Of a DNA stretch of 37,330 bases, positions 25,666 to 34,393 are shown in pieces (the first letter of the stretch is position 1; each line of letters begins with the position of its first letter). Source of the stretch: Vreelandella aquamarina. Its GTDB lineage: Bacteria; Pseudomonadota; Gammaproteobacteria; Pseudomonadales; Halomonadaceae. The notes under the pieces are model-generated. The model saw only the letters and a list, made by a program, of their open reading frames with translations. It was not told the origin of the DNA and searched no databases. The stretch is taken from the NCBI RefSeq assembly GCF_900110265.1, contig NZ_FODB01000040.1, positions 1 to 37,330 of the forward strand, read 5' to 3'. The translations under genes and the position numbers were made by a program.

Positions 25666-27431
25666 GTTCACTGCTGTTGGTCGTGGCCTTACTCTGGCCG
25701 CTTTTCGTGGCAGGCAGCACCGTATGGTGCGCTTACCGAGTCCCTGTTCAACAGCGTCATTTCATTTCGATGCTGTGGGTAAGTGCTGCCTGGCCTGCTT
25801 TACTGCTGGCGTATGCGGGTGACGTGCAGTGGACTATGGATGCTTGGATGTTAGGTGGGTATTGGGAGCTGAATGCGCTCAGCCGACCGTGGCTAGCCTT
25901 TACTGCTCTGCTTTGGAGTATGGCGGCGTTTCATGCGCGAGGTTACTTCGCCGATGAGCAGCGTCAGGCACAAGGAGGGAATGCGTCGGCACAACGGCGT
26001 TTACAGCGTTTAACCTTACTGTGGCCGCTAACCTTGCTGGGCAACATTCTTCTGATAGTTGCCCAGGATATTGCCAGTTTTTATTTTGGCTTTGCGCTGA
26101 TGACCTTCGCTGCGTATGCGCTGGTAGTGCATAACGGCACTCCGGCTGCGAAGCTGGGGGCTAAGGCCTATCTTGTGCTGGCCGTTATCGGTGAAGGTTT
26201 GATATTAGGTGGTTTTCTCTGGGCCGCAGGCACCTCGGATACGTTAACACTCAAAGGCGTGCGCGATACCCTGGCCACGGCAGACCATGGTGCGTGGATG
26301 GCGCTATTGCTGTGGCTGGGTTTAGGCGTGAAAGCGGGGGTGATTGGGCTGCATGTTTGGTTACCATTAGCGCACCCCGTGGCTCCCGCGCCCGCCAGCG
26401 CTGTCCTCAGCGGCGCCATGATCAAGGCAGGCTTGTTGGGTTGGTTGACCGTGTTGCCGTTGGGAATGGAGTCGCTATCTCCTGCCATGATGCAGTTTGG
26501 CAATGTCGTATTGGTGGCAGGGTTTGCAGCAGCATTTGGTGCGGCCCTGTACGGCATTTGGCAGTCGCATCCCAAAGCAATTTTGGCCTACTCCAGTATC
26601 AGCCAAATGGGCATGTTAACGGCGTTAGTGGGTATGGGAATCGTCGTGCCAGCGGTATGGCCGGCCTTGCTACCTGCCATCATTTTGTTTGCGGGTCACC
26701 ATGCGTTAGCGAAGGGCGCTCTCTTTATGGGTACCAGTGTGAGTGAGCATATGCCCAAGTGGCCCACCTCGCTGCTGTTTCTTTTGATTGCTCTACCGGG
26801 CATTTCGCTGACAGGCGCACTCGCGGCAGGCATGTTCAGCAAGTGGGGGGTGAAGCATGCGCTCTATGAGTTCGAGCAGGAGCGCATTATCGCACTATTG
26901 ACTTGGGCGGCGATGGGCACGGCCGCGCTGGTGACGGTCTGCGTGTGGCGACAATGGCAGCAGCGGCAGCGAGGAAACAGCCATTCGTTTCAGTGGGGGG
27001 CGTGGCTAGCGGCATTGATCGCTGCGCTAATGACACCGCTGTGGCTGCCGTTACCGGAGGGGAGTGTGATCGCTCCTCCCTTGAACGAGTGGTTGGGCAT
27101 TATTTGGCCTTTTCCGGTAGGCGTTGTCGGCATGGCGTTAGGCTTGTTGGCGCTGCGCCGTTTTGATGTGCCAACGCCACCTGCCGGGGATTGGTGGTGG
27201 GGATACCATTCCCTTGCCACTCTAGGCTTGAGCGCCGCACGCTTACTGGCCGCGCGATGTGGAAGAGGTAAAACAACCTCCGTGGCGCTGGCGCTGAAGG
27301 GTGAGCGTTGGGTTATGAAGGGGGTGTTGCGCGGACTGTCAGTGGAGTCATGGATGCGCCAGCATGGTGGAGGCTTGATGATGGCGTTGGCCGTTCTCCT
27401 GGCACTTTTGCTCATTTGGGAGGGACAGTAG
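25662..27431 (+). CDS. Proton-antiporter subunit 3 lacking the TM5 glutamate
   Basis: A 589-residue third paralogue with the same fold. It has lysines in GVKAGVIGLHVWLPLAHPVAPAP and MIKAGLLGWL, and AYSSISQMGML in mid-protein. The position of the conserved TM5 Glu, aligned with FYEMLTLSTYPLVV of the previous gene, is Ala145 (FGFALMTFAAYALVV). That residue is needed for proton translocation in NuoL/M/N-type subunits, so this copy may be structural or work differently. It starts in an ATGA overlap and its stop overlaps the next start by one base. Confidence 0.82.
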   Translation: MSSLLLVVALLWPLFVAGSTVWCAYRVPVQQRHFISMLWVSAAWPALLLAYAGDVQWTMDAWMLGGYWELNALSRPWLAFTALLWSMAAFHARGYFADEQRQAQGGNASAQRRLQRLTLLWPLTLLGNILLIVAQDIASFYFGFALMTFAAYALVVHNGTPAAKLGAKAYLVLAVIGEGLILGGFLWAAGTSDTLTLKGVRDTLATADHGAWMALLLWLGLGVKAGVIGLHVWLPLAHPVAPAPASAVLSGAMIKAGLLGWLTVLPLGMESLSPAMMQFGNVVLVAGFAAAFGAALYGIWQSHPKAILAYSSISQMGMLTALVGMGIVVPAVWPALLPAIILFAGHHALAKGALFMGTSVSEHMPKWPTSLLFLLIALPGISLTGALAAGMFSKWGVKHALYEFEQERIIALLTWAAMGTAALVTVCVWRQWQQRQRGNSHSFQWGAWLAALIAALMTPLWLPLPEGSVIAPPLNEWLGIIWPFPVGVVGMALGLLALRRFDVPTPPAGDWWWGYHSLATLGLSAARLLAARCGRGKTTSVALALKGERWVMKGVLRGLSVESWMRQHGGGLMMALAVLLALLLIWEGQ

Positions 27432-28429
27432 TGGGGCAACAAGCAAGAGAGCCATTGGGTGAGCGCGGCCGAAGTGCCGATGTGCCCAACGATATTCCAA
27501 AGCGTGGTTGGCAGGATATTGCGTGGCGCGTCGTGCGCGCCGCGCGCCGAGACCGGGTCACCATGTTTGCCGCAGGGGTGGCGTTTTACGCGCTGCTGGC
27601 GCTGTTTCCGACCATTGCGGCGGTGATTTCGGTGTGGGGGCTACTGTTCGATCCTGTCGAGGCGGGGCGGCAGCTCTATACGATCAGCCGCTTCATGCCC
27701 CCTGATGCTGCCAACCTGATTGATCAGCAGGCGCAAGAGGTGGTGGAGAGCACTGAGTCTGGCAATGTGATGACCGCCTTGGCAGGGTTGTTGATTGCCA
27801 TGTTTATCGCCTCGAAAGGGGTGTCGGTGTTGGTGATTGGCTTAAACGCCGTTTACGGCGAGCAGGAGAAGCGTTCGCTGCTGTATAGGGCGTTGGTGCT
27901 GGTCTCGCTGACCTTTGGTCTCATTGTGATGACGCTTGTTTCCCTCGGCTTTATTGCCGTTGTGCCTGTTGTGGTGGATAGGCTAATGATTGATCCGCCG
28001 CTGGATAGAGTGCTGCAGTGGCTACGTTGGCCGGCACTATTAGTGCTAATGAGCTTACTGATTGCCATGCTATATCGCTTTGCGCCCTATCGGCGCTCAC
28101 CGCAGTGGCGCTGGTTGAGTTACGGCACGCTGTTTGCGACGCTGATGTGGCTGCTGGGCTCGGGAGGGTTGTCACTCTACGTGCGCTACTTTTCGACTTT
28201 TAGCGAGCTGTACGGCTCGCTAGGCGCGGTGGTGGCCCTGATGCTGTGGTTTTGGTTGTCAGCATTTGTCGTGCTGTTTGGTGCGGAGCTTAATAGTGAA
28301 ATGGAACGCCAAACCTGTCATGACACCACCGTGGGTGAAGCGCGTCCTCTAGGCGAGCGCGAGGCGTTTGCTGCCGATACCATTGGCGTCGAAAACCCTT
28401 GGAATAGTGACAATACCGCAAGAAAGTGA
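27431..28429 (+). CDS. YihY/BrkB-family inner-membrane protein
   Basis: A 332-residue protein with a hydrophilic N-terminus (about 45 residues) and five to six membrane segments. Family features: VTMFAAGVAFYALLALFPTIAAV near residue 38, the central YRFAPYR repeat-like region, and SLGAVVALMLWFWLSAFVVLFGAELNSEME near the end. Function of the family is unknown; older names imply a ribonuclease or virulence role without proof. The GTG at 27431 overlaps the antiporter stop by one base, with GGGAGG before it, so it belongs to the operon. It could help assemble or regulate the antiporter complex, which is inference. Confidence 0.9.
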   Translation: MGQQAREPLGERGRSADVPNDIPKRGWQDIAWRVVRAARRDRVTMFAAGVAFYALLALFPTIAAVISVWGLLFDPVEAGRQLYTISRFMPPDAANLIDQQAQEVVESTESGNVMTALAGLLIAMFIASKGVSVLVIGLNAVYGEQEKRSLLYRALVLVSLTFGLIVMTLVSLGFIAVVPVVVDRLMIDPPLDRVLQWLRWPALLVLMSLLIAMLYRFAPYRRSPQWRWLSYGTLFATLMWLLGSGGLSLYVRYFSTFSELYGSLGAVVALMLWFWLSAFVVLFGAELNSEMERQTCHDTTVGEARPLGEREAFAADTIGVENPWNSDNTARK

Positions 28430-28458
28430 CCACCGTGCGATTAAGAGACCGATCGTGC

Positions 28459-28482
28459 CACCGCCCAGCGAGCTGGGCGGTG
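28459..28482. terminator. 10-bp GC-rich hairpin between convergent genes
   Basis: CACCGCCCAG-CGAG-CTGGGCGGTG, a perfect stem in the 81-base gap between the YihY and PhoH genes, ending both transcripts. It has no T-run, so termination may be Rho-assisted. Confidence 0.6.
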
Positions 28483-28510
28483 AAGGTTAACGGTAGAGGC
28501 GAATAGAGCG

Positions 28511-29920
28511 CTACAAAAGCTCCTCGGCGGCCAGTGCCAAACGGGAGCGTTCAACGCTTTTCAAGGTGATATGCCCAGCATGGGGCCAATCTCTAAACCG
28601 TTCTACTACGGCGGCCATGCCGCAGGTGTTGGCGGTGAGATAGGGCGTGTCGATCTGCCCGACGTTGCCCAGGCAGACAATCTTGGTATTGCGCCCGGCA
28701 CGGGTGACCAGCGATTTTAGCTGTTTAGGGGTGAAGTTTTGCGCCTCGTCGATGATCAAAAAGGTGTCGTTCAGGGTGCGCCCGCGCATAAAGCTCGGTG
28801 AGCGAATTTGCACACGTGAGCCAATCAATTGCCGCGTGGCACCGTTATCCCAGCTTGATTCTCCCTCTTCGTTGCGCAGCAGGTTATCCATATTGTCGTG
28901 GAAGGCCCCCATCCACGGCGACATCTTCTCCTCTTCGGTACCTGGTAAGAAACCAATATCCTCCCCCATAGGGATGGGCGCGCGGGTGAAGACGATACGC
29001 TCAAAGCGTTTGGCGTCCAAGGTCTGCTGGAAGGCCGCCGCCAGGGTCATAAACGTTTTGCCGGTGCCCGCGTTACCGGCAATGGTGACAAGGTCAATCT
29101 CGGGGTCCATCAACAGGTTGAGGGTAAAGTTCTGGCGGCTATCGTGAGCGTGGACGCCCCACACACCAGCATGGTGACGGTAGTTGGTGAGCAGCTGAAG
29201 CCGGGCAGAGGAGGGCGAAATCTCGCGCACAATAGCCTCGAACTCTGCGCCGTTTTCGCTATCAGAAACCAACATGCCGACATGCCAGTGGCGGGGCATA
29301 TTGCCGCTGAGTTGGTAGAAGGTATGGTGGCCGATGCGTTCGACGGTCACTTCAACGTTGAGCGCTTCCCATAGCGACGCGCCATCCTGCCCGGCCGAGG
29401 CGTACACTTGGGCACCTTCAATCATCGCATCGCTATCGGAGAAGGCGCGATCATTCAGGTAGTCTTCCACCGGCACTTTTAGTGCGGCGGCTTTTACCCG
29501 CAGATTGATGTCTTTCGTGATGAGAATGACCGACGCATCCGGGCGTTCGTCACGCAACCGGCAGGTTTCTGCCAGGATTCGGTTGTCGAGGCTATCGTCT
29601 AGCGAGTCGAAAGGCTTTAAGTCGTTGTAGCACAAAAAGTGTAGGCGGCCGGATTCTCCGCTGATACGGGGAATGGGGATGCCTTTCTGGATTTCATCGA
29701 AGGTAACCTGATTGGTCAGGTCGGAAAGGGTGCGGCTGATTTGCCTTGCCGTACGGGCGATTTCGCGGATGCCGTTTTTGTGCTTGTCCAGCTCTTCAAG
29801 CACGGTCATAGGGATAACCACATCATGCTCATCAAAATGATAGAGCGCAGTCGGGTCGTGGATCAGGACATTCGTGTCTAGGACATACAGCCTAGTCGCT
29901 TTCTTATCGAGTCGTACCAT
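28511..29920 (-). CDS. PIN-domain PhoH-family ATPase
   Basis: A 469-residue two-domain protein. The N-terminal PIN nuclease-like domain (about 10-150) shows YVLDTNVLIHDP and TVLEELDKHK acids. The C-terminal PhoH ATPase (about 235-460) shows Walker A GNAGTGKTF and Walker B FLIIDEAQNF. PhoH2-type proteins act as RNA helicase/ribonucleases, but the exact role in Gram-negative bacteria is not settled. The start at 29920 has AAGGAG a little farther upstream than usual. It stands alone, convergent to the antiporter operon. Confidence 0.92.
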   Translation of the reverse strand: MVRLDKKATRLYVLDTNVLIHDPTALYHFDEHDVVIPMTVLEELDKHKNGIREIARTARQISRTLSDLTNQVTFDEIQKGIPIPRISGESGRLHFLCYNDLKPFDSLDDSLDNRILAETCRLRDERPDASVILITKDINLRVKAAALKVPVEDYLNDRAFSDSDAMIEGAQVYASAGQDGASLWEALNVEVTVERIGHHTFYQLSGNMPRHWHVGMLVSDSENGAEFEAIVREISPSSARLQLLTNYRHHAGVWGVHAHDSRQNFTLNLLMDPEIDLVTIAGNAGTGKTFMTLAAAFQQTLDAKRFERIVFTRAPIPMGEDIGFLPGTEEEKMSPWMGAFHDNMDNLLRNEEGESSWDNGATRQLIGSRVQIRSPSFMRGRTLNDTFLIIDEAQNFTPKQLKSLVTRAGRNTKIVCLGNVGQIDTPYLTANTCGMAAVVERFRDWPHAGHITLKSVERSRLALAAEELL

Positions 29921-30131
29921 CGCGGAAACTACTCCTTGGTTGACGGCAACATCGACACTGGCAGACGCACTTTACGCTTAGATGACACTTGCCTGTGTCG
30001 GTTCTCTAGCGTGTCCTTTGGGCTCCTTCAATGGCTTTTTTTACAGCGTGGTGGGCAATCGCTTTTTTCGCCACTGCTAAATTTCAACGTTACTCATGCG
30101 CCGTGCTCGGCTTTCCGACTGAGAGGGGGCC

Positions 30132-31001
30132 TCAGCGTGTGGTACCCAAGAAACGGATGACGTTGGTCAGCAGCGCCGTGGCGACCACCCCAAGGCTCTC
30201 GCCTTCCACGTAACGGTAGTAGTGGCTTTCCAGCAGCAGGTCGTGGTTGAGCGCACACAGCGTGTGATTGGTTAAGGCGTCTTTAACCAGCGGGTAAGGC
30301 AGTAGCGCCCAGCCGGTCCCGTTAATTACCGCATCGCGAATCACCTCGAACATAGTCAGGCCCAGATAGTTGGTGGAGAACAGCGCCTCGCTCACCAATT
30401 TGTCGCCTTGGTCGAAGGTCAGGCATACCTGGGTGTACTGTGCCAAATCATCTTTGGTGACGTTGGGCAGGCGACTGAGTGGATGCCCAGGTGCCGCCAC
30501 GAGACTCATGCTCACCGGGGCAAGGTTGCTGGCGTTCACCGCGGCCCCTTCAGCGGTGTAGAGCCCAAAGGCAATATCCACCGTTTGGCGCAGCACGAAC
30601 TGGGCGTGCTCCTGAGGTGGGAGCAGGTATACCGAAATGGCCGTGAGCGGGTAGCGCTGCTTCAGGTCGTGCATGACCTGTCTCCAAAACGCTTCGGGCA
30701 GGGCATCGTCCCGCGCGATGCAGAGCTGGCTCTCAACGCCCTGCAAGTGCTGCTGGCAATGTTTATTGATGCGGCTGGCGCTGGTTAGCAGGCGGTAGCA
30801 GTCGGGGAGTACGCTTTCCCCCACCGCTGTTAGCTGTAGGCTGTTACCCGAGCGCTCAAACAGCGCCACGCCCAGACTATCTTCCAGCGCATTCACCGCG
30901 GCGCTCAGCGTGCTGCGCTTTATGCCGGTATGCCGGGCAGCGGCGGCAAACGACCCATGTTCTGTGACATCAATAAACGCCTGTACCTGTTCTGCGCGCA
31001 T
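30132..31001 (-). CDS. LysR-family regulator divergent from a cation transporter
   Basis: A 289-residue LysR-type regulator from the ATG at 31001, which has an AAGG site; a longer frame to 31100 would cross the promoter region. The N-terminal helix-turn-helix is GSFAAAARHTGIKRSTLSAA (about 15-34), and the effector domain begins near residue 90. It is divergent from the CDF gene with a perfect inverted repeat (31028-31048) between them, so it probably controls that gene; its ligand is unknown. Confidence 0.87.
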   Translation of the reverse strand: MRAEQVQAFIDVTEHGSFAAAARHTGIKRSTLSAAVNALEDSLGVALFERSGNSLQLTAVGESVLPDCYRLLTSASRINKHCQQHLQGVESQLCIARDDALPEAFWRQVMHDLKQRYPLTAISVYLLPPQEHAQFVLRQTVDIAFGLYTAEGAAVNASNLAPVSMSLVAAPGHPLSRLPNVTKDDLAQYTQVCLTFDQGDKLVSEALFSTNYLGLTMFEVIRDAVINGTGWALLPYPLVKDALTNHTLCALNHDLLLESHYYRYVEGESLGVVATALLTNVIRFLGTTR

Positions 31002-31027
31002 GCAAACTACCTTGTGAAAACCCTTTG

Positions 31028-31048
31028 AGCGCCAATATAGTTGGCGCT
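31028..31048. promoter_or_regulatory. Inverted repeat, candidate LysR operator
   Basis: AGCGCCAA-TATAG-TTGGCGCT has perfect 8-bp arms in the 119-base gap between lysR and the cation transporter gene. A partial second half-site (AGCGCT) follows at about 31063. Confidence 0.6.
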
Positions 31049-31120
31049 GAGCGATTGGTGAAGCGCTAATGCACCCATTATGATGGCGGTCTTTTATCAC
31101 CCTCTATTGGAGCAACCCGC

Positions 31121-31984
31121 GTGACCCCCTTTGTCGCCGAGCGCCGAGCGCTTAGATTTTCCGCCATTTCTGCCAGCCTATTTGCCTTTACCGGGCTTGC
31201 CTTAGGCCTTGCCAGTGGCTCAATTACGATACTCTTCGATAGTGGCTATTCGCTATTAAGTTTAGTGCTGGCATCGCTGTCGCTGTTTGCACTTCAACAG
31301 GCCCGCAAACCTGCGGATGATCACTACCCCTTTGGGCGGCTGACGGTCGAGCCGCTGGCCGTGCTGCTCAAAGGCGTGGTGATTGCGCTGGTGTGCCTGT
31401 TCTCCCTGGTCTCTGCTTTGTGGAGCTTGGCGCAGGGAGGACGTTTGGTCACGCTGGACTTGGCGCTGATGTTTGGCGTGGTCAACGTGAGCGGCTGTTT
31501 GCTCACCTGGGGGTGGTTGAACCGCTACGCCAAGGTCGCGCAGTCCTCGCTACTGGCTGCAGAGCTTCGCCAGTGGCAAATGGATACTTGGCTGAGTGCC
31601 GCCGTCATGCTGGGCTTTGCCCTTACCTGGGGGTTAACCCTCTCGCCTTGGGAACACTTGGCGCGTTTTGCGGACCCGGTGATGGTTCTTATCATAGCCG
31701 GTTACTTCCTGCCCATGCCCATTCGTATGGTCAAAGGCGCGCTGCGCGAGTTGATGTTCGGCGAACCGGTCGGCAGCGTGCGCCAGGAAGTGGTACAAGA
31801 AGTGGCGGAGTTCGATATCGCCGACGACGATGTACGCCTTGCGCAGGTAGGCAGCTTCCTGATGGTCGACATTCAGCTCGATAAGCAGCAAATCGATGAC
31901 GCGGAAGAGATCGTCGAGAGCGTTGAGCAGCACTGTAAACTGCGTAATCTGCGTCCGGTGACGAGTATTACGCTGGTTACATAG
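31121..31984 (+). CDS. Cation diffusion facilitator with non-canonical metal site
   Basis: A 287-residue CDF-family membrane exporter with six hydrophobic segments and a C-terminal cytoplasmic domain (about 205-287). The family landmark HYPFGRLTVEPLAVL is near residue 68. The usual transport site uses [H/D]xxxD in TM2 and HxxxD in TM5. Here TM2 has FDSGYS (Asp40, Ser44) and TM5 has QWQMD (Gln151, Asp155), so it is unlikely to be a typical zinc exporter and may carry another ion. The GTG at 31121 with GGAG upstream is the start. It is divergent from a LysR gene. Confidence 0.82.
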   Translation: MTPFVAERRALRFSAISASLFAFTGLALGLASGSITILFDSGYSLLSLVLASLSLFALQQARKPADDHYPFGRLTVEPLAVLLKGVVIALVCLFSLVSALWSLAQGGRLVTLDLALMFGVVNVSGCLLTWGWLNRYAKVAQSSLLAAELRQWQMDTWLSAAVMLGFALTWGLTLSPWEHLARFADPVMVLIIAGYFLPMPIRMVKGALRELMFGEPVGSVRQEVVQEVAEFDIADDDVRLAQVGSFLMVDIQLDKQQIDDAEEIVESVEQHCKLRNLRPVTSITLVT

Positions 31985-32039
31985 TGGCCGAATCAAAAAC
32001 TATTGACGCTATTGCAGTTGGGGGTGATATCTAGCGCTA

Positions 32040-32056
32040 CCGACAACGGGTGTCGG
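32040..32056. terminator. Small hairpin between convergent CDF and DUF3008 genes
   Basis: CCGACA-ACGGG-TGTCGG lies 55 bases after the CDF stop and directly at the end of the DUF3008 gene. It is short and lacks a T-run, so weak. Confidence 0.35.
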
Positions 32057-32057
32057 C

Positions 32058-32270
32058 TTAATACTGCACTTTTGAGGGTTGCAAAAACATGCCATTGCGC
32101 CGCTGTTTGCCCTTACGCTGGGTACCCTCCATCTCTTCCAACTCCTCTTCGCTCATCGAGTCATACATCCCTTTCGAGGCGTCATACAGCTCGCTTGGCT
32201 TGGTCTCACCGCGCTTAGCCGAGAGGGCAGCCCCGGCGGCTTTCTGCTGTGCTTTGGAGGTGGCTTTCAT
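32058..32270 (-). CDS. DUF3008 family protein
   Basis: A 70-residue basic, hydrophilic protein. The N-terminal SKAQQKAAGAALSAKRGE and the following SELYDASKGMYDSMSEEELE match the DUF3008 pattern strongly. Function is unknown. The AGGAG site precedes the ATG at 32270. No cysteines, membrane segment or signal are present; it may bind nucleic acid given its basic charge, but that is a guess. Confidence 0.88.
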   Translation of the reverse strand: MKATSKAQQKAAGAALSAKRGETKPSELYDASKGMYDSMSEEELEEMEGTQRKGKQRRNGMFLQPSKVQY

Positions 32271-32377
32271 TTTGCGACTCCTGTCAGTTGACTTCCGTTA
32301 CTTGCTCACGTTATTAAGCCTAGCAGTGGGTACTAATGTTTTCAGACTGGCTGGCGCGTTTAACTTAAGAGACCTCC

Positions 32378-32845
32378 ATGACACCGGCAATCAACAGCGC
32401 AAGGCACGCAGGTATTGCGTTTCATCTCCATGAGTATCAGCACGATGCCGCCGCCCCGTCCTATGGGCTGGAAGCGGCGGACAAACTTGGCGTGACGGCC
32501 GAGCAAGTGTTCAAAACCCTCGTCGTTAGCTTGGATGGCAAGCAGTTGGCCGTTGGTATCGTCCCCGTGAATAGCCAGTTGGGGCTGAAGCAGATCGCCA
32601 AAGCCGCTGGCGCTAAAAAGGCTGTGATGGCCGCACCGGATGTCGTCGAGCGTACCACCGGCTACGTGCTGGGCGGTGTGAGCCCGCTGGGCCAAAAAAA
32701 GCGCCTGCCTACCTTTATAGATGAGTCGGCGCAGGCGTGGTCGACGCTATACGTGAGCGCCGGGCGACGTGGGTTGGAAATCGAGCTCTCGCCGGAGGAC
32801 CTTGCCGCACTCAGCCAAGGGCGATTCGCAGCGCTCTCTGCGTAG
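32378..32845 (+). CDS. ybaK: Cys-tRNA(Pro)/Cys-tRNA(Cys) deacylase YbaK
   Basis: Hydrolyses mischarged Cys-tRNA(Pro), a translation proofreading enzyme. The 155 residues match the family. Visible are EQVFKTLVVSLDGKQLAVG, a conserved Lys46 in VFKTLV, and GGVSPLGQKKRLPTFID near the C-terminus, part of the YbaK/EbsC pattern. Standing before dbpA, it is in an RNA-related neighbourhood, but no operon is evident (108-base gap). Confidence 0.92.
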   Translation: MTPAINSARHAGIAFHLHEYQHDAAAPSYGLEAADKLGVTAEQVFKTLVVSLDGKQLAVGIVPVNSQLGLKQIAKAAGAKKAVMAAPDVVERTTGYVLGGVSPLGQKKRLPTFIDESAQAWSTLYVSAGRRGLEIELSPEDLAALSQGRFAALSA

Positions 32846-32953
32846 GCACGACGCGTCAGGATCAGCGCGTGGCAAAGCAGGGGGTGGCACTTTCTGGTAT
32901 GGTGCTTCACATTATCGGTTTGCTGGGCATCACGCCCCCTTCAGGAATTTTTC

Positions 32954-34345
32954 GTGTCAGATACCTCGTTTGCCTCTCTTGCCCTCTCGCCCGCGCTGCT
33001 GAGCACGCTCGACTCTCTGGGCTATCACGACATGACGCCCGTTCAGGCGCAGAGCCTGCCGCCCATGCTGGTGGGGCGCGATGTGATGGCGCAGGCCAAA
33101 ACGGGCTCGGGTAAAACCGCCGCGTTTGGTTTGGCGCTGTTGTCACAGCTGCGTGTAGAAGCCTTCAGCGTACAGGGCTTGGTGCTGTGCCCCACCCGCG
33201 AACTGGCGGATCAGGTCGCCGAGGAGCTGCGACGCCTGGCGCGGGGCATGCCCAACGTCAAAGTACTCACACTGTGTGGCGGCGCGCCCTTTGGGCCGCA
33301 GCTCGCATCGCTGGAGCACGGTGCTCATATCGTGGTGGGCACGCCGGGGCGGGTGGACGAGCACTTGCGCAAAGGCTCGCTCACGCTTGGGTCGCTGGCC
33401 GTGCTGGTGCTGGACGAAGCCGACCGTATGCTGGACATGGGCTTTCAGGTCACCATCGACGACATCATCGCCGATACCCCCGCTGACCGACAAACGCTGC
33501 TGTTCAGCGCGACGTTTCCCGATGAGCGGGAGGGGCTGGCAGCCATGACCCGCGGCGTGCTGCGCGACCCGGTCAGTGTCAAGGTGGCAGAGACCCACGA
33601 TGCCACGACCATCGAGCAGCACTTTTACCGTGTGTCTCATGACGACGACCGTTTTGCTGCATTGACCGAGCTGCTGCTCGCCACGCGGCCTACCACCAGC
33701 GTGGTGTTCTGTAACACCAAGCGAGAAACCCAAGCCGTGGCCGATAGCTTGGTCGACGCGGGATTTAGCGCCGTCGCCTTGCACGGTGATCTTGAGCAAA
33801 AAGATCGTGACCGGCTATTGGTGCTGTTCGCCAACCAAAGCGCATCGATTTTGGTCGCCACCGATGTGGCCGCCCGCGGGCTCGACATTGCTCAACTAGA
33901 TGCCGTTTTCAATTACCAAATCGCCCGCGAGCTGGACGTCCACGTTCATCGCGTCGGCCGCACGGGGCGCGCAGGAGCCAGCGGTATCGCCTGTACCCTG
34001 GTCACACCGCAAGAAGATTATCGACTCGAACGCCTCGCTGAGCTGTTGGGCGAGCCGCTCGCGACCGAGCCGCTGCCGAAAGCCACCAACGGTTCGCCGT
34101 TCGAGCCCCCCATGGCCACGCTACAGTTGGCGGGTGGCAAGAAAGATAAGCTGCGCCCTGGCGACATTCTGGGAGCATTGACCAGCGAAGGCGGTCTGCG
34201 CGGTGATCAGGTGGGTAAGATCAAGGTGTTGGCTCGAAGCGCTTACGTCGCGGTGGCGCGCAGCGCTGTCCAGAAAGCTCAGGCCAAGCTGGAGCGGGAT
34301 AAACTCAAAGGGCGCGCTTTCCGCGTGCGACGCATTCGCCATTAA
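32954..34345 (+). CDS. dbpA: ATP-dependent RNA helicase DbpA
   Basis: DEAD-box helicase that assists 50S ribosomal subunit assembly, recognising 23S rRNA hairpin 92. The 463 residues include the Q motif region (MTPVQAQSLP), Walker A AKTGSGKT, PTRELA, the DEAD box (VLDEADRMLDMGF), SAT, and HRVGRTGR. The C-terminal ~75 residues (LRPGDILGALTSEGGLRGDQVG) match the DbpA RNA-binding domain. The GTG at 32954 has an AGGA site. Confidence 0.95.
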   Translation: MSDTSFASLALSPALLSTLDSLGYHDMTPVQAQSLPPMLVGRDVMAQAKTGSGKTAAFGLALLSQLRVEAFSVQGLVLCPTRELADQVAEELRRLARGMPNVKVLTLCGGAPFGPQLASLEHGAHIVVGTPGRVDEHLRKGSLTLGSLAVLVLDEADRMLDMGFQVTIDDIIADTPADRQTLLFSATFPDEREGLAAMTRGVLRDPVSVKVAETHDATTIEQHFYRVSHDDDRFAALTELLLATRPTTSVVFCNTKRETQAVADSLVDAGFSAVALHGDLEQKDRDRLLVLFANQSASILVATDVAARGLDIAQLDAVFNYQIARELDVHVHRVGRTGRAGASGIACTLVTPQEDYRLERLAELLGEPLATEPLPKATNGSPFEPPMATLQLAGGKKDKLRPGDILGALTSEGGLRGDQVGKIKVLARSAYVAVARSAVQKAQAKLERDKLKGRAFRVRRIRH

Positions 34346-34393
34346 CGATCCCAATGACGTGGTCGCTATCATAAGGAGCCTTCGCAGCAAGCT

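Noticed and set aside
29921-30131. Small plus-strand frames in the gap between phoH and lysR
   Set aside because: They overlap the ends of the flanking genes, have weak starts and no motifs; I see no gene or clear regulatory site here.
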